From: Bordetella sp. H567
GTDB lineage: Bacteria; Pseudomonadota; Gammaproteobacteria; Burkholderiales; Burkholderiaceae_B
Direction: 5' to 3'
Length of the DNA stretch: 64,000 nucleotides
Assembly (NCBI RefSeq): GCF_001704295.1
Contig: NZ_CP012334.1
Location: 496,001 to 560,000 of the forward strand
Shown: positions 19,182-29,710 of the stretch, in pieces
How the letters are laid out: each line of letters opens with the position of its first letter
Position numbering within the stretch: position 1 is the stretch's first letter
Translations under genes and position numbers: made by a program
The notes under the pieces: generated by a model
What the model was told of the DNA's origin: nothing
Database searches by the model: none
The model's input: only the letters and a program-made list of their open reading frames with translations

Positions 19182-20642
19182 ATGGCCGATTTCCCCACCC
19201 TGGATTTCCATCCCCTGCGCGACCGCGCGAACGCCCCGACCCTGGTGCAGCAGGCGGTCGACGCCGTCGTGCGCGCCATCGAGGCCCGCGTGCTGGGGCC
19301 GGGCATGCCGCTGCCCTCGGTGCGGGAATTCGCGCGCGCGCATGACATCAGCACCTTTACGGTGGCCAGCGCCTACGCGCGCCTGGTCTCCCAGGGATGG
19401 CTGCTGGCGCGGCCCGGTTCGGGCTACCGGGTGGCGCCGCGGGCGCCGGCGGCGGCCGTCGCGCCCACACCGCGCCCGTGGCAGCCGCCCACGCCCGGCG
19501 CCGAATGGCTGTTGTCCGATGTATTCGCGGACCATTCCATCCCCGTCAAGTCCGGCTGCGGCTGGCTGCCGGGCGAATGGCTGAACGAGACCGGCCTGCA
19601 CCTGGGACTGCGCCATGTGGCGCGGCTGCCGGGCGCACGCATCGCGGGATACGGGCATCCCTACGGCTATGCGCCGTTGCGCGACGCCATCGCCGCGCAG
19701 GCCGCCACGCTGGGCATGCCGGTGGAACCGGCCCAGGTCCTCATGACCCAGGGGGTTACGCATGGCCTGGACGTCGCGATACGGACGCTGCTGCGGCCGG
19801 GCGACGCGGTGATCGTGGAGCAGCCCTGCTATGCCAATCTGCTGGCGCTGCTAAGGTTGGCCGGGCTGCATGCCGTCGCGGTCCGGCGCACGGTGGAAGG
19901 GCTGGACATCGCTGAACTGGCGCAGGCGGTGCAGGCGCATCGGCCGCGCGCGATGATCATCAATACGGTGCTGCAGAATCCCACCGGCACCAGTCTGACC
20001 ATGGCGAACGCCTACCAGGTCCTGCGCATCGCCGAACAGCACGATTGCTGGATCATCGAAGACGATATTTCCCGCGAGCTCGCGCCGGGCGTCGCGCCTG
20101 TCCTGGGCGCCCTGGATGGCTTGCGCCGGGTGGTCTACCTGAGCGGTTATTCGAAGGTGATCAGCCCATCCGTGCGCGTCGGCTATGCGCTCGCGCATCC
20201 GGACGTGGTGCGTGACATGGCGCGCACCAAGATGGCCGTCGGCCTGACCTCGCCGGAGATCATGGAACGGGTAGTGCATGAAGCGCTGCGCGAAGGCCGC
20301 TACCGCGCGCACGTCGCCGGTTTGCAGGAACGGCTTGCACTGGCGCACGTGAAGATCGCGCGGCGCCTGGCCGACCTGGGCATGGCCGTGCATGCGGAGC
20401 CGCGCGCGGGCCTGTTCCTGTGGGCGCGGCTGCCGGTGGACGGCGAGGGCGCCGGTGCCAATGCCTTGGCCCAGCGCGCGCTGCGCGACGGCATCTGGTT
20501 GGCGCCCGGCTCTTATTTCGACGCCGCGCAACGCGACCTGCCCTGGATCAGGCTGAATGTCGCCTATTCGGACGATGAAAGGCTGTGGCGTTTCCTGGGC
20601 GACCGTGCCAATCGCGCATTCCACGCCGGCGCGGCCGCCTAG
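19182..20642 (+). CDS. MocR-family transcriptional regulator (GntR HTH plus aminotransferase fold)
   Basis: A 486-residue fusion of a GntR-type winged helix (about residues 15-85, with MPLPSVREFARAHDISTFTV and ASAYARLVSQGWL) to a class I aminotransferase-like domain. The PLP lysine is K325 in LSGYSKVISPSVRVGY and the upstream IIEDDIS matches the cofactor aspartate region. Such proteins sense amines or amino acids through PLP. It is divergent from the beta-alanine aminotransferase/dehydrogenase operon with a 200-bp gap, so it probably controls that operon and itself. Confidence 0.92.
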   Translation: MADFPTLDFHPLRDRANAPTLVQQAVDAVVRAIEARVLGPGMPLPSVREFARAHDISTFTVASAYARLVSQGWLLARPGSGYRVAPRAPAAAVAPTPRPWQPPTPGAEWLLSDVFADHSIPVKSGCGWLPGEWLNETGLHLGLRHVARLPGARIAGYGHPYGYAPLRDAIAAQAATLGMPVEPAQVLMTQGVTHGLDVAIRTLLRPGDAVIVEQPCYANLLALLRLAGLHAVAVRRTVEGLDIAELAQAVQAHRPRAMIINTVLQNPTGTSLTMANAYQVLRIAEQHDCWIIEDDISRELAPGVAPVLGALDGLRRVVYLSGYSKVISPSVRVGYALAHPDVVRDMARTKMAVGLTSPEIMERVVHEALREGRYRAHVAGLQERLALAHVKIARRLADLGMAVHAEPRAGLFLWARLPVDGEGAGANALAQRALRDGIWLAPGSYFDAAQRDLPWIRLNVAYSDDERLWRFLGDRANRAFHAGAAA

Positions 20643-20720
20643 GAATGCGGTGGCACGCTCGCATCGTGCCGGCGCGCGGCGCGATATCCCGCGAACGAAG
20701 CTCGTCGCGACGGTGCGCGG

Positions 20721-21230
20721 TCAGTTTGCCGCGGGCGCCCGCTCGTAGATGACGAAGTCGTATTCGTAGCCGTTTTCCGCGGGTTGCGGCTGGCGCGAAG
20801 CTTCGCGCCAGCGAAACGAAGGCAACAGGGGGAACCAGGCGTCGCCCTCGACGTCGGCCTTGATCTCGGTCGCGACGATGCGATCCGCGTGGTCCAGCAC
20901 GGCGCTGAAGATCTGCGCCCCGCCGATGATGAAGATTTCATCCGTCGCGCCGCTCGCGCGCAGCGCGCCCTCGATATCCGGCACCACGATCGCGCCTTCG
21001 GCCGCATAGCCGGCATTGCGCGTAATGACGATGTTGGTGCGGCCGGGTAACGGCCGCCCCAGCGATTCCCAGGTCTTGCGTCCCATCACGATGGGGTGGC
21101 CCAGCGTGGTGCGCTTGAAATGCGCCAGGTCGCCGGGCAATTTCCACGGCAGGCCGTTGTCCCGTCCGATGACCCGGTTACGCGCATAGGCCACCACGAG
21201 CGTCAGCCGTGGGCGCGAGGCGGTACTCAT
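20721..21230 (-). CDS. folA: Dihydrofolate reductase
   Basis: NADPH-dependent reduction of dihydrofolate, 169 residues. The N-terminus reads [20 protein letters not shown], followed by [16 protein letters not shown] and the cofactor loop [32 protein letters not shown] marks the second NADPH site. Its ATG at 21230 overlaps the thyA stop by 4 bp (21227-21230), so the two are translationally coupled. ThyA makes the dihydrofolate that FolA recycles. Confidence 0.95.
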   Translation of the reverse strand: MSTASRPRLTLVVAYARNRVIGRDNGLPWKLPGDLAHFKRTTLGHPIVMGRKTWESLGRPLPGRTNIVITRNAGYAAEGAIVVPDIEGALRASGATDEIFIIGGAQIFSAVLDHADRIVATEIKADVEGDAWFPLLPSFRWREASRQPQPAENGYEYDFVIYERAPAAN

Positions 21231-22021
21231 ACCGCGACCGCGCCCTTGATATGCGGATGGCTTTGGTAGTCGACCACTTCCAGATCTTCGTATTCGTAGT
21301 CGAAGAGCGAGGCCGGCTTGCGCTTGATGCGCAGCTTCGGATACGGATAGGGCTGGCGCGACAGCTGCAGTTCGACTTGCTCGAAATGATTGCTGTAGAT
21401 ATGGCAGTCGCCGCCCGTCCAGATGAAGTCGCCGACGTCCAGATCGCATTGCTGCGCGACCAGGTGCGTCAGCAAGGCATAGCTCGCGATGTTGAACGGC
21501 ACGCCCAGGAAGATATCCGCGCTGCGCTGGTACAACTGGCAGGAGAGCTTGCCGTCGGCGACATAGAACTGGATCAGGGCGTGGCAGGGGGGAAGCGCCA
21601 TGCGCGGAATATCCGCCACGTTCCAGGCCGATACGATCAGGCGGCGTGAATCCGGATTGCGGCGGATCTGGTCCAGCAGCTGGGAGATCTGGTCGATATG
21701 ACGGCCGTCCGGCGCAGGCCAGGAGCGCCACTGCACCCCATAGACCGGCCCCAGGTTGCCGTCGGCGTCGGCCCATTCGTCCCAGATGGTGACGCCGCGC
21801 TCCTGCAGCCAGCGGACATTGCTGTCGCCGCGCAGGAACCACAGCAGTTCGATGAAGATGCTCTTGGTGTGCAGCTTCTTCGTTGTCACCAGGGGAAAGC
21901 CTTGCGACAGGTCGAAGCGCATCTGGTAGCCGAATACCGAACGCGTGCCGGTGCCGGTGCGATCCGTCTTGGTGACGCCATGTTCATAGACATGGCGCAT
22001 GAAGTCTTCGTATTGACGCAT
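21227..22021 (-). CDS. thyA: Thymidylate synthase
   Basis: Methylates dUMP to dTMP using methylene-THF, 264 residues, the same length as the E. coli enzyme. The catalytic cysteine is C146 in [31 protein letters not shown] near the N-terminus and [19 protein letters not shown] in the C-terminal half are conserved. It is upstream of folA in the same unit and 15 bp downstream of the OsmC-like gene. Confidence 0.97.
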   Translation of the reverse strand: MRQYEDFMRHVYEHGVTKTDRTGTGTRSVFGYQMRFDLSQGFPLVTTKKLHTKSIFIELLWFLRGDSNVRWLQERGVTIWDEWADADGNLGPVYGVQWRSWPAPDGRHIDQISQLLDQIRRNPDSRRLIVSAWNVADIPRMALPPCHALIQFYVADGKLSCQLYQRSADIFLGVPFNIASYALLTHLVAQQCDLDVGDFIWTGGDCHIYSNHFEQVELQLSRQPYPYPKLRIKRKPASLFDYEYEDLEVVDYQSHPHIKGAVAV

Positions 22022-22036
22022 GGAATCGGGCCGGGC

Positions 22037-22486
22037 TCAGTTCGTGTCGGCGGCGGCATCCGCCCCGGTTTCGACGATGTCCACGGAAAACGTCATTTCC
22101 GCCGTCTTCGCCAGCATGGCCGAGGCCGAGCAGTATTTCTCGTGCGACAGCTGCACGGCGCGCTCGACGGCCGCGCGCGGCAAATTGTGCCCCGTCACGG
22201 TGAAAGCGAAATGGATGCGGGTGAACACCTTGGGATCGGTCTGGGCGCGGTCGGCGTCCAGCTTGACGCTGCAGCCCGTTACGGTGTGCCGCCCGCGCTT
22301 GAGGATGAGCACCACGTCGTACGCCGTGCAGCCGCCGGTGCCCGCCAACACCATTTCCATGGGGCGGAAGGCCAGGTCATGGCCGCCTCCGTCCACGGCG
22401 CCATCCATGACGGCGACATGACCGCTACCCGAAGTGGCCACGAACAGCATGCCCGAAGGGCCGCCCCAATCGATCGTGCATTCCAT
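22037..22486 (-). CDS. OsmC family protein
   Basis: A 149-residue OsmC/Ohr-fold protein. Two cysteines typical of peroxide-reducing members are seen in [18 protein letters not shown] and, earlier in the chain, MECTIDW; a third is at SVKL-adjacent GCSVKLDAD. It is closer to the YhfA/OsmC-like group than to Ohr. I chose the ATG at 22486; the longer frame from 22546 has no support. It precedes thyA-folA on the same strand. A specific substrate is not predicted. Confidence 0.85.
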   Translation of the reverse strand: MECTIDWGGPSGMLFVATSGSGHVAVMDGAVDGGGHDLAFRPMEMVLAGTGGCTAYDVVLILKRGRHTVTGCSVKLDADRAQTDPKVFTRIHFAFTVTGHNLPRAAVERAVQLSHEKYCSASAMLAKTAEMTFSVDIVETGADAAADTN

Positions 22487-22668
22487 GTCGATACCCTGAA
22501 TCGTCTTTTGCAAACAAGGATCATAGCCGGTTCCGTTGCGCCCCAAGGGGCCCCTCGGCCGCCCGCGGCGGGCCGATCTCGCCAGGCCGCCGGACGCCTT
22601 CCTTACAATATGGGAATCGAGCCAGGCGATGCTTTCCCGCTTCGTCCGGCGCTATAGAGGAGTATCCG

Positions 22669-23379
22669 ATGCCGTCTCCCCAGCAGCCGTCGACCGTGCA
22701 GTCGGCTCCGTCGGCGCAGCCGTCGCCGTTTTTTCCGTCCCTGTCCCGCCGCAAGACTCCCCTGGACGCCATCGTGGGCGAAGCGGACCGGGCCCTGCGC
22801 GTGCTGGCGGGCGCCTCCAGCGCGGGCCGGCCGTATCCGGCTGGCCCGGAGGCCGCCGAGACCTTGGCCCCGGCCGATCGCCGCCACGCCGCCGGGCTCA
22901 TGCGCGTGAACCATGTGGGCGAGATCTGCGCCCAGGCCCTGTATCGCGGCCAGGCGCTGGGGTGCGCGGACGCCGCCGCCCGCAGGATGTTCCAGGAGGC
23001 CGCCGCGGAGGAAGTCGACCATCTGGCCTGGTGCGAGCGGCGCCTTGGGGAGTTGCGCAGCCGTCCCAGCCTATTGAATCCCCTGTGGTATGCCGGGTCG
23101 TTCGGGCTGGGCCTGCTGGCCAGCCGCACCGGCGTGCGGCGGAATCTGGGATTCATGGCGGAAACCGAGCGCCAGGTGGAAGCCCACCTGGACAGCCACC
23201 TGAAGCGCCTGCCGGCACAGGACGACCGTTCCCGCCGGGTGGTGGACCAGATGAAGCAGGACGAGATCAACCACCGTGTCAGCGCCGAGCGCGCCGGCGC
23301 CGCGCCGCTGTCCTGGCCTGTCCGGGGGGCGATGCGGGCGCTGTCGCGAATAATGACGGGGACGGCTTACTGGATCTAG
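22669..23379 (+). CDS. coq7: Demethoxyubiquinone hydroxylase (2-polyprenyl-3-methyl-6-methoxy-benzoquinone monooxygenase)
   Basis: A di-iron carboxylate enzyme of ubiquinone synthesis, 236 residues. Iron ligands are visible in [15 protein letters not shown] (E85), EEVDHLAW (E115, H118) and later [12 protein letters not shown]. It has a proline- and serine-rich N-terminal extension of about 30 residues, as in other beta-proteobacterial Coq7 proteins. It acts at the inner membrane face in the penultimate hydroxylation of ubiquinone. It is divergent from the OsmC-like gene. Confidence 0.94.
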   Translation: MPSPQQPSTVQSAPSAQPSPFFPSLSRRKTPLDAIVGEADRALRVLAGASSAGRPYPAGPEAAETLAPADRRHAAGLMRVNHVGEICAQALYRGQALGCADAAARRMFQEAAAEEVDHLAWCERRLGELRSRPSLLNPLWYAGSFGLGLLASRTGVRRNLGFMAETERQVEAHLDSHLKRLPAQDDRSRRVVDQMKQDEINHRVSAERAGAAPLSWPVRGAMRALSRIMTGTAYWI

Positions 23380-23521
23380 CGCCACCCGGGCATGGCCCTG
23401 GGGCCGCGGTGGTAGACGCCGCCAGAGGCGGGCGGATCGCCGACGGCGGCTCTCGCCTCCGGCCGGAATCCCAGGGCACAGGGTTAACCCCGTCCGATAT
23501 TTTGAAGCCGCTGGGGCGGTG

Positions 23522-23537
23522 TGGCACAATCATTGCT
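23522..23537 (+). promoter_or_regulatory. Predicted sigma-54 (RpoN) promoter
   Basis: TGGCAC (23522-23527), a 5-nt spacer, then TTGCT (23533-23537). This matches the -24/-12 consensus at every invariant position. A transcript would start near 23548 and read toward the small RNA at 23691 and the terminator at 23823-23855. An enhancer-binding protein site would be expected further upstream, in the 23380-23500 stretch where I see no gene. Confidence 0.55.
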
Positions 23538-23600
23538 CCCGGAGATCGCCAGGTGAAGCCATCGGGCGGCTCAGCGCCGCGGGGCCCGCCGCTCCGATAA

Positions 23601-23665
23601 TGCGATGCACAAATGCAACAGTTGGTGGACCGTTGAATGGCGTGAAAATTTCTTCTTGCATCGCA
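23601..23665. promoter_or_regulatory. Inverted repeat overlapping the small-RNA promoter
   Basis: TGCGATGCA (23601-23609) and TGCATCGCA (23657-23665) are perfect 9-bp reverse complements, 47 bp apart. The right arm overlaps the -35 element of the sigma-70 type promoter (23656-23661). This could be a looping operator or an RNA stem in a transcript from the sigma-54 promoter. Confidence 0.45.
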
Positions 23666-23684
23666 CAAAAAGTTTGGCTATGAT
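23656..23684 (+). promoter_or_regulatory. Predicted sigma-70 promoter of the small RNA
   Basis: TTGCAT (23656-23661), a 17-bp spacer and TATGAT (23679-23684), close to consensus at both elements. The expected start is about 23691. Confidence 0.65.
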
Positions 23685-23690
23685 TTGCCC

Positions 23691-23855
23691 ATCGGATGTC
23701 GAAACGCAGTCGGCGCGGTGCAAAACCCCGGCGGCGATCAGAGTACCTGGGAGGGTACTCCAGGGTTAACCCTCTGCGACATGCCACGGTTGTCTCCTCC
23801 ACCCTCCTCCTTTGGTGGATTTAGCCCGAGATCGTCAGATCTCGGGCTTTTTTTT
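23691..23855 (+). ncRNA. Predicted small RNA (about 165 nt) with anti-Shine-Dalgarno hairpin loop
   Basis: No coding frame is convincing between the promoter at 23656-23684 and the strong terminator at 23823-23855, so a free-standing RNA is the best reading. Its 5' part can close on itself (ATGT and CGCAG near 23697-23710 with CTGCG and ACAT near 23774-23782). It contains a GTACC/GGTAC hairpin and the palindrome AGGGTTAACCCT. Then comes a C-rich segment in which CCACC (23799-23803) pairs with GGTGG (23814-23818), presenting a CUCCUCCUUU loop. Such loops pair with ribosome-binding sites in known riboregulators. I do not recognise the family. A leader for tviB, 214 nt downstream, is a less likely alternative. 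Confidence 0.6.
23823..23855 (+). terminator. Strong intrinsic terminator of the small RNA
   Basis: AGCCCGAGAT (23823-23832) pairs perfectly with ATCTCGGGCT (23839-23848) over a 6-nt loop and is followed by eight T (23848-23855). Confidence 0.9.
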
Positions 23856-24068
23856 ATCCATTTTCGGCCCATGGCGCTTCGTGCGCGTGCACCGCGCGCA
23901 CCGCGCCGCGGGTCCGGCATGTCGGCAGGCCGGGAGGCCGCGGCGGGGTTTCTGCGCCATAGGCCGGCGGGGTTCGCGGTATCGGCCGCAAGGTTTCCCG
24001 TCGCAAGCCGGGAGCGCCACGTCCCCATCCACTAAAATCGCCGGATCGATAGCGGTAGGAAATCCGTC

Positions 24069-25346
24069 ATGTTGCGTATTCAGGATGTGAAGTTGGCCAT
24101 CGTGGGGCTGGGTTATGTCGGCCTGCCGCTTGCCGTCGAATTCGGCAAGAAGCGCGCGGTTGTGGGCTTCGACATCGACTCGCGCCGCATCGACGAACTC
24201 AAGCGCGGCCAGGATCACACCCTGGAGGTCGACCAAGCCGAACTCGGGGCCGCCAGCCACCTGGAATTCACCGCCGACCCGGCGCGCCTGGCCCAGGCCA
24301 ACGTCTACATCGTGACGGTGCCCACGCCCATCGACGCCTATAAACAGCCGGACCTGACGCCGCTGCGCAAGGCCAGCGAAACGATAGGCCGGGTGCTCAA
24401 GCGCGGCGACATCGTCATCTACGAATCCACGGTCTATCCCGGCGCCACGGAGGAAGACTGCGTGCCCGTGCTGGAACGTGTCTCCGGCCTGGTGTTCAAC
24501 CGGGACTTCTACGCGGGATACAGCCCGGAACGCATCAATCCCGGCGACAAGAGCCACCGCGTCAACACCATCAAGAAAGTGACTGCCGGCTCGACGCCGG
24601 AAGTCGCCGACCTGGTGGATGCCCTGTACGGCGAAATCGTGACCGCGGGCACCCACAAGGCCGCCTCCATACGCGTGGCCGAGGCGGCGAAGGTGATCGA
24701 GAATACCCAGCGCGACGTCAACATCGCCCTGATCAACGAGCTGGCGCTGATATTCAACAAAATGGGCATCGATACCGAGGCGGTGTTGCAGGCCGCCGGC
24801 ACGAAGTGGAACTTCCTGCCGTTCCGGCCCGGCCTGGTTGGTGGCCATTGCATCGGCGTCGACCCCTACTACCTGACGCACAAGGCCCAAAGCCTGGGTT
24901 ATCACCCCGAAATCATCCTGGCGGGCCGCCGGCTGAACGATGCCATGGGCGGCTACGTCGTGTCGCAGCTGGTCAAGGCCATGACCAAGCGCCGTATCCA
25001 CGTACAGGGGGCGCGTGTCCTCGTCATGGGGCTGGCCTTCAAGGAAAACTGCCCCGATCTGCGCAATACCCGAGTGGTCGATATCGTGCGGGAACTGCGG
25101 GAATACGGGGTGGACGTCGATGTCCACGATCCTTGGGTCGATCCGGCGGAAGCGCGGGCCGAATATGGCATCGAGCCCGTCTCCACGCCAGCGCCCGGCC
25201 ACTATGACGGCATCGTTCTTGCGGTAGCGCATCGGCAGTTCGCCGAACTGGGCGCGGCACGGATACGCGCCTACGGCAAGCCCGAGCACGTGCTGTACGA
25301 CTTGAAGTATGTCCTCCAGCCCGGTGAATCCGACCTGCGTTTGTAA
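24069..25346 (+). CDS. tviB: UDP-N-acetylglucosamine 6-dehydrogenase (TviB/WbpA-like)
   Basis: A nucleotide-sugar dehydrogenase, 425 residues, the same length as Salmonella TviB and closely similar along its whole length. The NAD-binding [15 protein letters not shown] is at residues 13-27. The catalytic cysteine is C261 in [15 protein letters not shown]. TviB oxidises UDP-GlcNAc at C6 to UDP-GlcNAcA, a precursor of Vi-type and O6-type polysaccharides. The next gene is the matching C4 epimerase, 26 bp downstream. No polymerase or export genes lie nearby in this window. Confidence 0.93.
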   Translation: MLRIQDVKLAIVGLGYVGLPLAVEFGKKRAVVGFDIDSRRIDELKRGQDHTLEVDQAELGAASHLEFTADPARLAQANVYIVTVPTPIDAYKQPDLTPLRKASETIGRVLKRGDIVIYESTVYPGATEEDCVPVLERVSGLVFNRDFYAGYSPERINPGDKSHRVNTIKKVTAGSTPEVADLVDALYGEIVTAGTHKAASIRVAEAAKVIENTQRDVNIALINELALIFNKMGIDTEAVLQAAGTKWNFLPFRPGLVGGHCIGVDPYYLTHKAQSLGYHPEIILAGRRLNDAMGGYVVSQLVKAMTKRRIHVQGARVLVMGLAFKENCPDLRNTRVVDIVRELREYGVDVDVHDPWVDPAEARAEYGIEPVSTPAPGHYDGIVLAVAHRQFAELGAARIRAYGKPEHVLYDLKYVLQPGESDLRL

Positions 25347-25372
25347 ATCCACGTTTGAAAAAAGGGCAAAGC

Positions 25373-26398
25373 ATGACGCACCGCTATCAGCAAATCACCG
25401 AAGACCTGCGCAAGGCGCCTCGCACTTGGCTGGTCACCGGCTGCGCCGGGTTCATCGGCTCGAACCTGGTGGAAACGCTGCTCAAACTGGACCAGGTGGT
25501 GGTCGGCCTGGACAATTTCTCCACCGGCTACCAGCACAACCTGGACGAAGTCATGGAACTGGTGTCGGCCGAGCAATGGGGCCGGTTCACTTTCATCCAG
25601 GGCGATATCCGCGACCTGGAAACCTGCCGCAAGGCCGCCACGGGCGTGGACTTCGTGCTGCACCAGGCCGCGCTGGGTTCGGTGCCGCGCTCCCTGCAGG
25701 AGCCCATCACCACGAATTCCGTGAACGTCGACGGCTTCCTGAATATGCTGGTCGCGGCGCGCGACGCGCGGGTACATGGCTTCGTCTATGCGGCGTCCAG
25801 TTCCACTTATGGCGACCACCCGGCGCTGCCCAAGGTGGAATCCGAAATCGGCAATCCCCTGTCGCCCTACGCCGTGAGCAAGTATGTGAACGAGCTGTAT
25901 GCCGACGTGTTCGCCCGCAGCTACAGCTTCGGCAGCGTGGGACTGCGGTATTTCAATGTGTTCGGCAAGCGGCAGGATCCCAACGGCGCCTACGCCGCCG
26001 TCATCCCCAAGTGGATCGGCGCCATGATCCGGGGCGAGGATGTCGTCATCAACGGCGACGGGGAAACCAGCCGGGACTTCTGCTTCGTGGAAAACGCCGT
26101 GCAGGCCAATCTGCTGGCGGCGCTGGCGCAGGGGCAGGGCACGCATCAGGTCTACAACGTGGCGTTCAACGCCCGCACCAGCCTGAACGACCTGTTCAAG
26201 CATCTGACCCGGCTGCTGGCCAAGCATGGCGTGCAGTATGACAAGCCGCCCGTCTACGGCGATTTTCGTCCGGGCGACGTGCGGCATTCGCAGGCCGACA
26301 TTGCCAAGGCCAACGATCAGCTGGGCTACAAGCCCATGCACGACATCATCGAAGGCCTGGAAGTCGCCATGCCCTGGTATACGCAGTTCCTGCGATAA
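25373..26398 (+). CDS. tviC: UDP-N-acetylglucosamine/UDP-GlcNAcA 4-epimerase (TviC/WbpP-like)
   Basis: A short-chain dehydrogenase/reductase-type sugar epimerase, 341 residues from the ATG at 25373. A TTG at 25355 is a possible alternative start. The Rossmann motif is [14 protein letters not shown] (21-34), and the catalytic YxxxK is Y166/K170 in [15 protein letters not shown] with serine in [11 protein letters not shown]. The segment [15 protein letters not shown] is characteristic of TviC and WbpP. Together with TviB it should supply UDP-GalNAcA for a surface polysaccharide. Confidence 0.93.
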   Translation: MTHRYQQITEDLRKAPRTWLVTGCAGFIGSNLVETLLKLDQVVVGLDNFSTGYQHNLDEVMELVSAEQWGRFTFIQGDIRDLETCRKAATGVDFVLHQAALGSVPRSLQEPITTNSVNVDGFLNMLVAARDARVHGFVYAASSSTYGDHPALPKVESEIGNPLSPYAVSKYVNELYADVFARSYSFGSVGLRYFNVFGKRQDPNGAYAAVIPKWIGAMIRGEDVVINGDGETSRDFCFVENAVQANLLAALAQGQGTHQVYNVAFNARTSLNDLFKHLTRLLAKHGVQYDKPPVYGDFRPGDVRHSQADIAKANDQLGYKPMHDIIEGLEVAMPWYTQFLR

Positions 26399-26463
26399 GG
26401 CGGGACGCGGTCGCGGCCCGCGCTATCGCAGGCCGCCCCGCGCGATGGTCGACCCGCCGCTCG

Positions 26464-27861
26464 TCAGAAGGGCAGCTTGGCGTCCGGCTTGAGCGCCAGC
26501 AACTGCTTGCGGAAGTCGTCCTGGATGCGCGCCAGCGCGGCTTCGTTGTCCGCCTCGAACCGCAGTACCACCACCGGGGTGGTGTTGGATGGCCGTGCCA
26601 GGCCGAAGCCGTCCGGATACTCGGCGCGAACGCCGTCGATGGTCACCACCTGGACGGCGCCGTCGAACTTGCCTTTCTCCTGCAGGGCTTTCACCAGCGC
26701 GAACGGTTCGCCTTCCTGCATTTCCAGTTTGAGTTCCGGCGTGGACAGCGCCTTGGGCAGGGCCTCCAGCACGGCCGACGGATTGGCGTCGCGCGAGATG
26801 ATTTCCAGCAGGCGCGCGCCGGTGTACAGGCCGTCGTCGAAGCCGTACCAGCGTTCCTTGAAGAAGATGTGGCCGCTCATTTCGCCCGCCAGGGGCGCGC
26901 CCGTTTCGGCCAGCTTGGCCTTGACCAGGGAATGGCCGGTCTGCCACATCAGCGGCTGGCCGCCGGCCTGCTTGACGGCCAGGCCGACGTGGCGGCTGCA
27001 CTTGACGTCGTAGATGATCATGGCGCCCGGGTTGCGGGACAGCACGTCGCGCGCGTACAGGATCAGCTGGCGGTCGGGCCAGATGATCTCGCCCGATTTC
27101 GTCACCACGCCCAGGCGGTCGCCGTCGCCGTCGAAGGCCAGGCCGATTTCGCAATCCGTGGTTTTCAGGCAGTGGATCAGGTCTTCCAGGTTGTGCGGAT
27201 CGGCCGGATCGGGATGGTGGTTGGGGAAGTTGCCATCCACGTCGCAGAAGAGCTCGGTGACCTCGCAGCCCATTTCGCGGAACAGCCGGGGCGCGATGGC
27301 GCCGGCGACGCCGTTGCCGCAATCGATCGCGATCTTCATCGGGCGCGCCAGCTTGACGTCGCCGATGATGCGTTCGATATAGCGGCCGACGATGTCCATG
27401 GTGCGGCGGCGCCCGGGGGCGATGCCGGCGGGCGCCTGGCCGGCGGCCGCTTCCATCGCGCCGTGCAGGCTCTGGATATCCGCGCCGTACAGGGCCGCGC
27501 CGCCCATCATCATCTTGAAGCCGTTGTACTTGGGCGGGTTATGGCTACCCGTGACGGCGACGCCGGAGCCGGTTTTTTCGGTATAGGCACCGAAGTACAC
27601 CAGGGGTGTGGGCACCTGGCCGATGTCCAGGGTGCTGACGCCGCCGGCATTCAGCCCTTCCTGCAGGGCCAGGGCCAGTTCTTCGCTGCTGAGGCGGCCG
27701 TCGCGGCCGATCACGAGTTCAGGAATGTTCTTTTCGCGTGCGCGGGCCGCCAGGGCCAGCCCCAGTTCGCGCGCGAAGCGCGCGTTGAGCAGGTCGGGCA
27801 CGGTGCCGCGTATGTCGTACGCCTTGAAGATAGAAGCCGGGAAAGACGACGCATTACCCAC
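26464..27861 (-). CDS. Phosphomannomutase/phosphoglucomutase
   Basis: An alpha-D-phosphohexomutase, 465 residues, of the AlgC/XanA type. The phosphoserine is S106 in AVTGSHNPPKYNG, and the metal-binding loop is AFDGDGDRLGVV. Near the C-terminus the phosphate-binding loop reads LARPSNTTPVVVLRFEA, with RPSNT as expected. It interconverts hexose 1- and 6-phosphates and feeds GDP-mannose or UDP-glucose pools. It converges on tviC (65 bp), a location in keeping with surface sugar synthesis. Confidence 0.93.
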   Translation of the reverse strand: MGNASSFPASIFKAYDIRGTVPDLLNARFARELGLALAARAREKNIPELVIGRDGRLSSEELALALQEGLNAGGVSTLDIGQVPTPLVYFGAYTEKTGSGVAVTGSHNPPKYNGFKMMMGGAALYGADIQSLHGAMEAAAGQAPAGIAPGRRRTMDIVGRYIERIIGDVKLARPMKIAIDCGNGVAGAIAPRLFREMGCEVTELFCDVDGNFPNHHPDPADPHNLEDLIHCLKTTDCEIGLAFDGDGDRLGVVTKSGEIIWPDRQLILYARDVLSRNPGAMIIYDVKCSRHVGLAVKQAGGQPLMWQTGHSLVKAKLAETGAPLAGEMSGHIFFKERWYGFDDGLYTGARLLEIISRDANPSAVLEALPKALSTPELKLEMQEGEPFALVKALQEKGKFDGAVQVVTIDGVRAEYPDGFGLARPSNTTPVVVLRFEADNEAALARIQDDFRKQLLALKPDAKLPF

Positions 27862-28272
27862 GGTAGTTCCTTTGTGGTCGAATGATTCGGTAAAGACGGA
27901 AGGGCGATTATCCCCGATAAGCGAGGCCGGTCCGCGTGGGGTGCATGGCCTAATGCCAAGGACCTAACGCGTATGGATGGCGCGGTCATCGTGGATCGGG
28001 CTTCCGCCCGGATGGGGTGGCGGCATCGCGCGGGCCTGGCTCGCTTGCGGTCGGCTCCCGCGGGTGCCCCGAAGGCGCGTACCGGAGGATTCCGCCAGGC
28101 CGGCCGGGACGCCGGGATGGCGTGCTGCCACCTGGGATTGTGGCACGGAGGCGCGCCGCGGGGCTGTGTCGGAAACCGACAATCCTGACCGGGTGTTGCG
28201 GGACACCGCATCGCCCTACAATAGCCGCTCGGCCCGGCCAAGCACCGGGCACATGATTCATAACGGTGGCCG
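27862..28272. other. Intergenic region between two divergent genes, no gene seen
   Basis: A 411-bp GC-rich gap upstream of the phosphohexomutase and FAD dehydrogenase genes. The short open frames here have no family features. A GATAAT (minus strand, 27907-27912) could be a -10 for the phosphohexomutase gene, and TACAAT at 28217-28222 a -10 for the dehydrogenase gene; neither has a good -35. A CGGGC/GCCCG mini-hairpin lies near 27998-28013. Confidence 0.4.
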
Positions 28273-29688
<1,416 letters not shown>

Positions 29689-29710
29689 CCGGCGCGCGAC
29701 GGACTCCGCC

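Noticed and set aside
23380-24068. Short frames around the small RNA (for example 23685-24035)
   Set aside because: They read through the terminator and a T tract and lack a plausible protein composition; the promoter and terminator pair supports an RNA instead.
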